Source: Calvatia gigantea (lineage: Eukaryota; Basidiomycota; Agaricomycetes; Agaricales; Lycoperdaceae). Taken from it: 64,000 bases of DNA. The DNA lies in assembly GCA_025093985.1 (NCBI GenBank), contig JACAAK010000014.1, positions 868,001 to 932,000 on the forward strand, read 5' to 3'. The position numbers were made by a program, and so were the translations under genes. Below the pieces are notes generated by a model, which was given only the letters and a program-made list of their open reading frames with translations, had not been told where the DNA came from and did no database searches. This document shows, piece by piece, positions 35,297 through 47,200 of the stretch; the first letter of the stretch is position 1; every line of letters starts with the position of its first letter.

Positions 35297-36607
35297 CTAA
35301 AGAGGCAGAAATAGAATAACTAAATGTGATATGGATGTACAGCTTAGATTAAGCTGACAGAATAGATTTTTTAAAGATTTTTGCACAAGGCAAGTTCGTG
35401 GGGAGGCAATCTGACAATATGAGGGACAATTCCACAAAATAATGCGAAAACATGATGCATAGAGAACACCAGAATAACTAGCTACCTTCACTAAGAAGAG
35501 TAAAGCCAAGTTACACTTATAAAAAGCGCAACTTGCGTCCCTTATCTAAGAAGTTAACAAGACACAGAACCTCAGGTACTCCCTAAGATTCACCCTTATC
35601 AAGTCAACGACCAGAAGCGCACTGTCCTACACTTGTGATACTCCAAGTACCAGGGTGTAGCGATGCAATATGCTCTTAATCTAAGCTCACTTCGCAAGTA
35701 AGCCGAGGTCTTCTTCTTAGATTACAAAGGTCTCAACCTTAGCTCAAGTCACTTAATCCAGTTAATCTCGAAAGAACTTATTACTTTGCTTCGCTCAGGC
35801 ACAATAGATCGCTTTTCACTGTGCTCTGAAGGCTGGGCAATGGCTAGTAGGTTCCTTGCCACTGTCTGACACCTCAGAGGGGGTTTATATATTATTTGGG
35901 TGCTCATTATGACAAGACAATGATTACACAACTAGGAACATATTATCAAGCAAGGTACAAACCAGTAGATTAGATTGCGCACCAAGAGAGCCACAACCTG
36001 TTAGATTAGTAAAACATTGGAAATACAGAAGGATTCCGGGTATCCGTTTGTTCCGGGCTGTGTTTTAGCCCATTCTCTGGGTCTACATTCTTCTCTAAAT
36101 ATGTAGAACATCTAAGATTTTGGACGTCGCGTGAACTGTTCTCCTACGTGTCCCTGTGGATTGTACACAAACGTGTCCATACTGCATCATTAGTGCTGAG
36201 TGATGTTCGTTAATCTAACAATGGTGGCATTTCCTTGTGAACACACTGATCATCCTTTTAGATTAAGCACGTCAGACTTATTTCCCGAGTCTAGGCTCAT
36301 TGGAGGGGTCCTGTAGCTCTGTATAGACGCATTGGAATGGTTTTACTGCCTGGTCTGGCCAGAATCACGACTGGTCATATAGTACACTGTTAGAATTGCT
36401 TTTTGTTAAGCACAGTGGTCATCCTGTAGCCGCCACTATCCATCATCAATGGTCATAGTGTTCTACAGTGATTGAGTACTCTTTTATTATACTGTTGGGC
36501 TCTTAGATTAGGTTGTACTACTACAGGAAGGTTCGATGCAATCGTTAGATTAGGCTTGTATGCCTTAGATTAGCGATTTTCATGTGTGAAAACGGCTTTG
36601 CTGTTAC
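35297..36607 (+). repeat. Repeat D, longest uninterrupted copy
   Basis: About 1.3 kb from TAAAGAGGCAGAAATAG to GCTTTGCTGTTACA. A purine-rich leader precedes TGTGAT, and the end is TTACA, so the likely identity is a polypurine tract plus a long LTR of an element whose interior is not in the window. Other copies are interrupted by E1/E2 (after CACTTAAT) and by mariners. Its right end abuts the middle of the 5' LTR of F. Confidence 0.6.
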
Positions 36608-36702
36608 AGCGATCTCTGAGCGTGACTTGTATTGACTACCACACTGACCTCACCAGATGTTTCATGTAGTTACTCCATCTATTCAACTAGATGGCCTTCC
36701 TG

Positions 36703-36746
36703 TATTTAAGCATACATACATCCATTGTATTCAGTATGCTTAACCA
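36703..36746 (+). promoter_or_regulatory. F LTR TATA box and predicted transcript start
   Basis: TATTTAAG at 36703-36710, with ATGCTTAACCA at 36736-36746, 33 bp downstream. The 11-mer differs from that of element B at one base (ACG to ATG) and is matched by a corresponding change in the binding site at 36831-36841. Confidence 0.6.
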
Positions 36747-36830
36747 CCTTGGTTTCTCTCCCCTTACTTGCCCTCAAGTCTTAAGCCTAAGTTGCAACCT
36801 GAGGTAAACTCAGACTAAGGTTATAACATT

Positions 36831-36841
36831 TGGTTAAGCAT
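36831..36841 (+). promoter_or_regulatory. Self-priming primer-binding site of element F
   Basis: TGGTTAAGCAT, two bases inside the LTR, pairs 11 of 11 with ATGCTTAACCA at 36736-36746. Element B has TGGTTAAGCGT pairing with ACGCTTAACCA. The paired change supports a fold-back primer rather than a tRNA. Confidence 0.65.
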
Positions 36842-36910
36842 CCCCACCTTACCCTGCAAGGAATAGGCTAAAATAGGCCTGAACAAACAAATGAACCCAG
36901 GAGCTAGTAT

Positions 36911-38068
36911 ATGAGCTTGAACCCAGATGAATACAGAGAACCAAACCTTGAAGTTACCAACAATGAGTCAGAATCATTAGACGAGGAAGAAACAGGGAAC
37001 CCCAAAGTACCTGAAGAACCAACAGAAGAAATACACAATGAACCTGAAGCAAACCCAGTAGAAGAAGAAGTACTGTCAGAACTTCTAAACAAACTCGACC
37101 TAGTGGAGGAAGAGTTAATATATTAGGAGAATCAAGAATAGGAGAAATCAGATGAATTTAGTTCAGATGAATCCACAGAAACAGAATCAAGCACCTAGCT
37201 CAGACATGACCGACAACGCTGTAGTACCTACAACAACACCCAGTGGGAAAGGCCTAGTGCCAGACCCCAGGTTCTTCAATGGCACCCACACCAAATTTGA
37301 TGACTGGTGGAGGGTGATGATGCTCTTTATGAAGTTTAACAAGATAGCCTCAGCAGATAACAAAGCTATAGCAGTTCTGGCTAGACTATGAGGAGGAACA
37401 GCTGGGGCATATGCCGCTATGAAAGCACCAACAATCCTAGACTCAGAAGACTCGGTAGACTGGGTAAAATTCTCAGATGACTTCAAAAAAACCTTCTCAG
37501 ACAATGCCTCGAATAGCAAGGCAAAATGGCAGATTGAAAAACTCAAACACGGCAACTAAGAACATGGCAGACTACTTACTTAATCAAATTCAAAGTTCTA
37601 CAAAGCAAGGCAAAAACTGACAGCAAATATGCTATGTTCCTACTCAAGAAAAACACCAGGCAGGATATCATCCACACTATCACAGGGTACCCACCCATCA
37701 CCAGACCAGACACTTACAATGAGTGGAAGGAGGCTATACTCTCCATCAGACAAGAATACAAAGCATACGAGTACTGCAGAGACAAAAAAACCAGCACTGG
37801 CACCACATATGGAAGAATGGGAGAACCCATGAAGATAGGAAGCTGACACCACATTTTCAATGCCAAAGGAAAACCCAAATACTACAACTGCAGCATCTTT
37901 GGACACATGGCAAAAGACTGCAAGAAGCCCAAGAGATTAACCTGTTACAACTATAGCAAGACAGGCCACATAGCAAAAGCTTGCACTGCACCTAAGAAGA
38001 TACAAGTCCAAGAAATTGAAGAAGTGGACACAGAAGAGAAAAAGGATTTTTCCAAGGACTCTGAGTAG
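36911..38068 (+). pseudogene. gag: F gag, disrupted
   Basis: Starts MSLNPDEYREPNLEVTNNES. The gag core is in two frames (37152-37391 and on). Both zinc knuckles are damaged: the first reads [15 protein letters not shown] with its leading Cys as Tyr, and the second [14 protein letters not shown] with its second Cys as Tyr. Both are G-to-A changes. Stops and small indels near 37125, 37190 and 37557 break it further. Confidence 0.8.
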
Positions 38069-38099
38069 GTGCTAGCTCAAGGGTCAAAAAACTTGTATC

Positions 38100-41000
38100 T
38101 AGGATATCAAACAAATTCTACACAATTTCTCAGAGATGAAAGCACAAACTAAACTTAGAAGGAAAAATTCAAACAGCAGAGAAGGAAATCACAGTTAACA
38201 TAATCGTGGACTTAGGATGTACCACCAGCAGCATCAGCAAGAGGTTGGTTGATGAAGAAGGAATATCAATGAAGAAACTAGCACACCACATTTTAGTACT
38301 AAATGCAGATGGAACATCAAATGAAGGGGGAAAAGTAACAGAAACTAGCCACCATTGACATGAACATCCAGGGACACAATGAAAAAATCGAGGCCTCCGT
38401 TGTGCAACTACAAGACTGAGCAGAAATCTTCCTAGGACACGACTGGCTGGTCAAATACAACCCAGAGATAGACTGGAACAATAGAGAAATTAAGTTCACT
38501 CAATGCCCACTGAACTGCCAGTTCCCACATCAAAACATCCATATCACAGACAAAGTATGAAGCATGGCCACTACCGAAGACCTATGGGAGGAAGAGGATG
38601 AACCAGACCCTAACCAAACCAGAAGACCTGCCCAACTATATACAACCATTTATACATCTGTTCAATAAGACAACATTTGACAAACTCCTAGAGCGGACCA
38701 AATGGGACCATGAAATCATCCTAACAGAAGACACCCCAAGAGAAATAAGTGCTGGAACATATAACATGACAGTCAAAGAACAAGATGAACTGAAGGCATT
38801 CATCAAGGAAAACCTCAAATCAGAACAGATAAGGCCATCAAAATCCCCATATGCAGCACCAACCTTCTTTATCCCCAAGAAAGATGGATTCAAGAGGTTG
38901 ATCCAAGACTACAAACAGTTAAACAATATAGTAGTGAAGGATAAAACCCCATTACCAAGAATCAGCAAAGTTATTGACAAACTAGGCAAGGCAAAATATT
39001 TCAACAAACTGGACATCATCTGGAGGTACAACAATATCAGAATCAAAGAAGGAGATGAGTGGAAAGCTGCATTCCTCACCAATGAGGGGCTCTTCGAACC
39101 AACAGTCATGTACTTTAGCCTCAGCAACTCACCAGGAACCTTCTCTTGAATGATGACTAGCATCTTCCGTGACCTCCTACAGAATGGAGATATTGTGAAT
39201 TACATGGATGACTTCACAATTTCTGGTAATACAAAGGAACAACTAAAAGAATGAATGGTACAATTCTTAGAACAGGCAAACTAGTACAATCTGTGCTTCA
39301 AGCAAACCAAATGCATCTTCGATGCCAAAGAAATCCCAATGCTAGGGGTCAAGGTAGAACATGGGCAAATTGAAATAGAAAAAGAGAAGGTCAAATCAGT
39401 ACACAATTGGCCCAAGCCAAAAAGTGCCAAAGGGGTAGAGAGGTTCCTAGGCTTCACCAACTACTATAGACACTTCATCAAGGACTTCAGCAAGATCACA
39501 AGGCCACTGAACAAGCTCAAGGGGGCAACCACTTGGAAATGGAGTCAAGAACACCAAAACTCATTCAACAAGCTAAAGAAACACATTACTGAAGAACCAA
39601 TCCTGACACTGCTACAAAGACAGGGCTACTTTCGAGTAGAAGTCAACACATTGGATTATGCATTAGGAGGGGTGCTATCACAGCTACAAAATGACAAGTG
39701 GCACCCAATTGCCTTCACATCACAAATACTATCATTGGCTGAATGCAACTACGAGATTTACAACAAAGAATTGTTGGCCATTGTCTACGTGCTGAAAGAG
39801 TAGAGATACTACCTACTAGACACAGAAGAAAAATTCAAAATCTGGACCAACCACGAAAACCTAAAGTACTACTGGAAGCCACAAAAACTAAATGGCTGGC
39901 AAGCCCAATGGTATTTGTGACTACAGGACTATAACTTCACCTTATGACATGTGCCAGGAAAGACAAACACAAAGGCAGATCTGTTGTCCCAAATCCACTA
40001 AGTGCCAGAAGAACAGGGGGACAAGCTAGTCACCATGATCAGAGAGAACTGGTTGCAAGCAGAAAACAGCAACAACACAGTTCTGTTGCAAGCAGAACTA
40101 TTCCTCAAGCTGACACTTCTGAAAAAAATACACAATGAGCCTCAACAAGAGACTGCAGTCTTCATGGAACTACAAAAGAAGAAGCCAGAATTTACAGAAC
40201 ATGAAGGGATAATCTATAAAAAAAACAGTGCATATGTACTACCAAACCAGAAACTACAGGAGGAAGTCCTGCAACAGTATCATGATGCCCCAGACGTGGA
40301 ACACCCCAGACAGCACAGAATGACAGAACTAATCGCTCATAACTATTGGTGGCCAATGATATGCAAAGACATGAAAAAATACATCCAGGGATGCCAAGCT
40401 TGTCAGAGAAGCAAGATGAGGACAATGCCACTTACATCACTGTTACACCCCCTCCCAATACCAAATGGACCTTGGGAAGAAATCAGTATCGACATCATCA
40501 GACCACTACCAGAATCAAAGGGAAAGAATGTAATACTAGTCATCATTGATTGCTTCACGAAAATGATACAGCTAACAGCAACAACAATAGATGTTTCATC
40601 TAAAGATATAGCACGAATCTACCGAGATGAAATATGGAAACTACACAGACTGCTGAGGAAAGTGCTCAGTGACCAAGGACCCCAGTTCACATCAGAATTC
40701 ACCAAAGAACTGTTCAGAGGACTTGGCATAGAATAAAATTTATCAACAGTGTACTACCCACAAACAGATGGACAAACCAAATATATCAACCAAGAAGTAG
40801 AAACTTACATCTGCCTGTATTGCAACTATGACCAAGATGACTGGGCAAAATGGCTCCCAATGGCAGAATTTCACTATAATCATGAAGGGACACAGGAGAC
40901 ACCCTTCTTTCTAAACTACAAAAGATATCCATGGAAAGGAAAAAATGATCAATCAACAAATAACCCTGCCACAACAGAATTCTTACAGAAGCTACAGGCT

Positions 41001-41574
41001 GCCCAAGATAACACCTCATCAGCACTATGGATATACCAAGAAAAGATGAAACAATAACATGACCGCAGAAGCCTCTATACCAGAACATACCAAATAGGCA
41101 ACAGGGTGTGGCTGGAAAATACAAATATCCACACCAATCAAGCATCAAAGAAGCTAGGACAAAAAAGGTATGGCCCTTTCCTCATTAAGGAAAAAATAGG
41201 AGAAGTGGCATACTGGCTCAACCTACCCAAGGGATGGGCCATCCACAATGTCTTCAATGAACAACTCCTGACACTAGTGCATGATGCAGAATTCCCAAGC
41301 CAGAAGAAGCCATTAGCACCTGACCTGGTGATCATCAATAATGAAGAAGAATACAAAGTGGACAAGATCTGAGGATGATGAAAACGAGGAAGGGGATATC
41401 AGTTTCTAGTACATTGGAAGGGATACGACAATGAAGAAGATACGTGGACAGCAGAGTCCAACCTGGGCAATGCAAAAGAAGCCATACAGGACTACCTAAA
41501 ATGGCATCCAGAGGATACCTATAAAAAGGGGGGCAGAAAATCCAAAAAGGTATCCAATAAGCCTGCCAACAAAC
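38100..41574 (+). pseudogene. pol: F pol: protease, RT, RNase H, integrase, chromodomain
   Basis: Decayed Gypsy polyprotein. The protease has IVDLGCTTSSISKRLV. RT runs from KSPYAAPTFFIPKKDG through NYMDDF near 39200. RNase H (VNTLDYALGG) has its catalytic Asp changed to Asn. The integrase zinc region (PRQHRMTELIAHNYWW, CQACQRSK) and core (SIDIIRPL, LSDQGPQF, TKYINQEV) follow, then GPFLIKEKIGEVAYWL and a chromodomain (YQFLVHWKGYDNEEDTW). Frames stay long (40002-40736, 41106-41372), separated by TGA/TAG codons. Confidence 0.85.
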
Positions 41575-41587
41575 AAAACTACTAAAC

Positions 41588-42580
41588 ATGCCTGCCTCAA
41601 AAACCAATTGTATCACAATCTCCTCGCTCATCCACCCCAATCCAACTAGAATCTCCTCTGTCCCAATGCCCAAACCAGGCAATGGTAAAGCCCCAACCCC
41701 CAGCAGCACTCAATTTAACATGGCTACAACACCATTTTCAGCCCAAGGGTTATTGGAAGACCTGCTCAAAGACATTAGCCATGCCACTAATGCCAAACTA
41801 GTCACCATTACCAACCAGAACAAACAACTGAACACCAATCACCTCATTACCCTCAACATGGCCTACATCACATTTGCAGATATATATGTAGGCTTTAAAA
41901 ACACCTCTACATCTACCAGCAAATACATTCCAGCCATCTTTTGCACCCTCTCTCAATCAGCCCTCACACCATCTGAACAAACTTGTGTTGACAACCTACA
42001 AAGCTGAGTCAATCTCGCACTCAAAGTACTCAAAGGCCTTGATATAGCCAAAATCTTCCTAGAATTAGGTGATATCACCTCCAGCCTCCTAGGCTGTAAT
42101 ACCACTCCCAATGATGCCAGCACTGAAGAACTTGTCAGCTGTATCCATTCTACCCTGAAAGAGCTCCAAGATACTATTAGCCCCCCCCAAGCAACCACCC
42201 AGGCTGACACTCCAATGGACGAAGAAGTAATAGTATCTATAAAAGAGGAAGTGAACACCCTGCACCACTTCATCAAGATGATCATGCCCCCTCAAATCAT
42301 CTTGGTTTTTCAGCTGCCCACCTGCTACCGCACCATGTTACCCAGCCAAGAACACAGCCAACCCTACTGGCACTCAATAGTCCAGAGTTACTGGGAAGCC
42401 TCAACCATCACCAAGTTCCCATATGAAGGAGTCCCAGTCCCTATCTGACAAGATGGTCAAAGCCACTTGCCCATCTTCTTTGTGTGGTCCAACAGTGGAA
42501 GGTACCTTATAGACACTACCAAGAAAGCTCTCACCGCAGCCGTTATCCATGGGGACTTCAACAAGCTTCCTGAGGCATGA
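41588..42580 (+). pseudogene. Extra 3' ORF of element F, two TGA stops
   Basis: 331 codons in a single frame from MPASKTNCITISSLIHP to KLPEA, with TGA at 42005-42007 and 42446-42448. Element A has Arg at the first site and B has Arg at the second, so both fit CGA to TGA. The pol stop TAA lies just before the ATG (TAA AC ATG). It aligns with the 3' ORFs of A and B over the whole length, including YWHSIVQSYWEASTITKFP and SHLPIFF. Function unknown; no membrane segment. Confidence 0.7.
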
Positions 42581-42722
42581 AGCCTAATCGGGGAGTATTG
42601 TTATGATCTCCGCATGATCAAGTTGTATCCTGCTGCCATCAGTGTCCCTATCTATCCATGTACTAGTTTCAGCTATTCCTGTAGAGTGATCTCCGAGTGT
42701 GACTTGTATTGACTACCACACC

Positions 42723-43130
42723 TGTTGAATCTCGATCCGTACCACTACGTTGGTTCAATCTATTTATAGCTGAAACGGGTTCTTGAGTACTTCACTCTTG
42801 AAGAGAGATAACGAACAATGTACTAGACCGCACTCTAGGTTGCAGGTCATGGTCTATTAAATAGAACAATGTACGCAGTATGCTCTGTATATGCTACTGG
42901 CAGATAAGACCTCATCTGTATTAGGTAGAACGGCGCACAGACCAGAGACATTAGATATATAAGACCTATGTAGTATGCGTATATTCTTTAGACAATCCAG
43001 TCTACTATTTGCCCACCATTCCTCTAAGATATCCACTAGCAACAGTCTATAACGCACATCTCAACAAACCCAGTGAGTACGACTCCCCTCCGCCACTAGC
43101 GCAAGCTACTGTGGTGTACTCGTCTTAACA
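42723..43130 (+). repeat. Copia 5' LTR
   Basis: TGTTGAATCTCG...GTCTTAACA, 408 bp, same length as the 3' LTR and as both solo copies at 25337 and 32641. Confidence 0.95.
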
Positions 43131-43142
43131 GGTTATGGGCCC
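43131..43142 (+). promoter_or_regulatory. Copia primer-binding site for initiator tRNA-Met anticodon arm
   Basis: GGTTATGGGCCC directly after the LTR is the reverse complement of GGGCCCAUAACC, the anticodon stem-loop sequence (CAU) of eukaryotic initiator tRNA-Met. Drosophila copia uses an internally cleaved half-tRNA at the same kind of site. The match is read by eye; the host tRNA is not in this window. Confidence 0.7.
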
Positions 43143-43328
43143 CGACCGCCGCTCACTCCAACCGCGTTTAGCAACGCTGGTAGAGTGTAGGAGGCTACGG
43201 TCGTACGCAACCTGGGAGACGGTGGTCCTTTGGTCCATTTGATCCCTGTGTCTGCCCCATGTTGCGACGCGTGCATCACGCACTGCAGTCCTACATGATG
43301 CTAACGCGTGTTTACCCCATTCTTAGAT

Positions 43329-44179
43329 ATGTCTAAACCGGCACCTGCTCCGCAGGGTTTTGTTCAAACCCCTAGCGGACAGCTTCCCGTCCTTACTGGG
43401 ACGGGTAACTACACCATTTGGTCGCTTCGCCTTTAGTCTGCACTTATGTGCATTTCCTTAAACGACTGCTCCTGGACCGGATGGGACTTCTCTGGAGCTA
43501 TGGACGAACCCGTCCAATACGAGCAGGCTTACGGGCCTGAGCACCCTGCTACCCCGGCGACTAGCACTTTGCCGGCACGTCCCGCACGACCAGGAACTCC
43601 AATTCCTGCGACTGCTGAGGAGCGCCGCAGTGTTGGTATGGCCAACAACCTCCGGATGCGAGCTCTTGGGTTGATTGAGGCAACTCTCCCCAATAGTATG
43701 CTCAAGCATTCCGCCCGGGATGCTCGTGCACTTTGGTCTCAGTTGCAGGGCCAATACGGCCTTCCTGGACCAGCTCAGGTCTACAACGAGTTCATTCGTG
43801 CTATTACGTTTGAGCTCCCTCTCGGTGGTGATCCCTCGCTCAAGATGAGCGAGCTCCAGCAGATCTTCGGGCAGCTAGACACCATGGATAGTGGCATCGC
43901 CCCGGAGATCGAAACGATGATCCTCCTCCATTCCCTCCACCCGTCTTTGAGCCACGTAGCTCAGACGCTCCTCACCTCGAACACGTTGCTTCATGAGCTG
44001 ACGTGGGATAAGGCCCGAAGCGGCATCATTGCCGCTTATGCCTCCAACCAGACCGCCCACGCGCAACGAGCGCGCTTTACTCCATGACAGGGAGGTGGGC
44101 AGCAGCAGCAGCAGCGCCAACAGCAGCAAGGCGGGCAGCGACCGCAAGGTCAGCAGCAACCTTCGGGGTCTAAAAAGCC

Positions 44180-44217
<38 letters not shown>

Positions 44218-47200
44218 CATCTGGAGGAGAAGGCGACGGCGAGAAGAAACGCCGGTGGCGCCCCCGAGGAAAAGGAAAAGGAAAGGGAAAGGAGGGAGGT
44301 GCGCAAGGCAATGCCGCCACCTCTTCCGGTTACATCCAGGACGTGGACTTCATGTCGCAGGCACAAACTGTGCCGCCACCATCCACCCGTTCCCTCGTAG
44401 AAGCAACGCGTCGAGCCAAGACACCTCCCGTTGCCTCTAGCTCTGCCGCCACAGGCAGCAATGCCACTCCGCTCGCATTGCGCATTACTGCGCCCGAGCC
44501 CGAAACCCGTCGCAAACCTTCGGTGAAAGCCAAGGTTACCGCATTGAAGAAGTGGGACGAACATCTCAAATCAACTTCTTCAACGGGCGAGAGTTCGGAG
44601 GAGATGTGGAAGCGTTTTGACGAAATGGATGTTGAGTCTACTCCATCCACCGTCACGAGGGAGGAAGATGAGATCGTGTGGCCGGCCCCTGTGTACAACA
44701 AGCCGGCGATTATCAAGAAACCCAAGCCGCTCAAGAAGAAGCAGGCACCGAAGGAGATCGAGTCAGTCCTCGAGTCAGTCTTAGATGACAACGACTCGGA
44801 CACCGACTACGGTTCCGATGGAGGGTGCGGGTCAGTACCTTCTACTGACTACTATTCTTGTTCTGACGCAGAAGAGGATGTGCAGCCCCATCAACGGATG
44901 GGACGGAACGATACAGACGCAGGGTCTGTCCGCCTCGGAGCGGGACACCCTGGAGATTCCGAGGTTGAGTTGGGATGACCAGGTGGCCGCCGAAGAGAGC
45001 GGGGCACCTATGCAGATGTAGCACGTCGTCCGCCTCCTGTAGGGACTCGTCGTAGACACCGCTGTACAGACTTTGTAAACTGCAATGTATGCTGGAAGCG
45101 CGCCCAAGGCGTTTCCCCTTCTGCTTATTCCGCTAGTGAAACTAAGCTGGAAAGTAAGATGGACGCTACATATACCGTGAATAATCACGAGTATTCAGAC
45201 AAGTTAAGGTCAGAACTCCACGAAGAGCACGAGGATCTTAATCAGATCATCACATATCACATTTGTGATTTGTCTCAGTGCCAAAAGTGTCGAGAAGAAG
45301 GGAACAAACATTCTGTGAACAATGCAGACTGGCTCCTTGATTCTGGAGCATCGTACCATGTCACCGGTTATCTCTCTGATTTCGCAGAGGTTAAGATGGG
45401 CCATTTCGGGCTTATTCAAGCCGCTGGCAACCGGATTTATGAAATGACAGGACGAGGGTCTGTAATTTTCCAGCATGACGTGGCAGACAAGGGAAAGTCC
45501 AGGAGCGCTACTTCATGTATTGCGCCGGTCTTTTACATCAAAGAAATCACAGAACGGTTAATGTCCTCGGGCCAGATTCTTCGGAACGGCTATGTTTTAG
45601 AGGCAACCGTTAAAGGAACCACCATCCGTGATAAATCAGGAGGAGCTGTATTATCCGCCTGGCCTCATCGTTTGTTTAAAAACAACGTACATACGGTGCA
45701 CACGTATGTCTTGCAAAATAGCAAGGAGAAACCAGTTGCGTTGACATTATGCCAACTTGATTATATCGATTGGCATCGTCGAATGGGACACCCTTCGGAT
45801 CGCGCGCTCTCCGAGCTTCCAAAGCACGTTGAGGGCATCGCGTCGATTCCTGCGCCATCTACTCGGAAAGGCATTTGCGACGGCTGTGCCAAGGGGAAAA
45901 TGCATAATAACCCCTTCCCGATTAACTCCAAGCGAGCCACCACAGTCTTCGAGCTATGTCACTCGGACTTGCTGGAACTACCCGTCATTAGCTACCATAA
46001 ATATAAATGGGCAATGACGTTCCTTGATGACTTTTCTTCTCACGCACACGTAGTACTCCTTCGAAAGAAGTCAGAGGCTTCTGAGAAGCTTATTCAGCTA
46101 ATCAGTGCATTAGAGAACCTCTCTGGAATGCGAGTCAAACGACTTCGCACCGATAACGGAGGAGAATATGTCAATGAAAGGTTATTGGCAGGACTTGCGG
46201 CGCGTGGAATTACCCACGAGACCACTGCTCCCTATGCGCATCAGCAGAATGGGAGAGCAGAGAGACTGAACCGCACCCTACACGAGAAAGCCCAAGCTAT
46301 AAGGCTACAGGCATGTCTACCTGACTCGTGGTGGGAATTTGTGTTGAATACAGCTGTGCATTTATATAATCGCACACCAGTCCAGCGTCTGCAGTGGAAG
46401 ACACCTTTTGAGTGTTATTCGAGGGAAAAACCAAATTTGTCCCATATTCGTGTGTTTGGATGCGGCGCGTATGTTTATCTACCCGATGAGATCTGCCCAA
46501 ACAAATTGTCCGCAAAATCCGAGATGATGATCTTTCTTGGATACAAAGGCAGTAAAAACTACGTCTTTATGCGGCACACGGCAGGCAACGTGATCTTTAT
46601 ATCACCAAACGCCTTGTTCAACGAGGGATATTTCCCTAAATGCCCTGATTCAGTGCCGGATAGCAGTAACCGGCCTAATCACAGAGGAGAGAGAAATCTG
46701 CCTAGACCAGGATTAGGGAATGAACCACCTATTCCGCCATCTTCGGATGACGCTGGAATTGTTCCACCTCCACCTGATCATCCAGTACAGTTACCTCCAG
46801 TTTCTCTACCATTTAAACCGAAATATTCTCCGCCTTCACCTCCTTTACCCCGGCGAAAGTCTACTCCGCCAGACAGCATTGATTCACGACGGCCATCACC
46901 TGGCAATACGCCACCTTGGGTTCCCCCACCTGAGTCGCCACCTTCGCATGGAACGACCGTTGAGGAGGAGCCTGATGTACGTGATAATTGGCATGTGGAC
47001 AGAGATGTATGGGACACCAAGAACGAGGAGTTCCCAATCCCTGTTCCCAAACGTCGCGCTGTTGGTTCTGACCAGGTAGAGCCGCGTCGTTCTGAACGAC
47101 AAGGCAGGCCTCCTGTTAGACCAGGTAATACATACGGAGAGAATAGGCGTCCAATTTCGATAGAAAGAGAAATAGATTGGACTCACCGACAAGAGCAGCA

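Noticed and set aside
43875..44564. 229-codon minus ORF rich in Leu opposite the Copia gag
   Set aside because: The Leu run is the complement of the gag Gln codons; no independent support.
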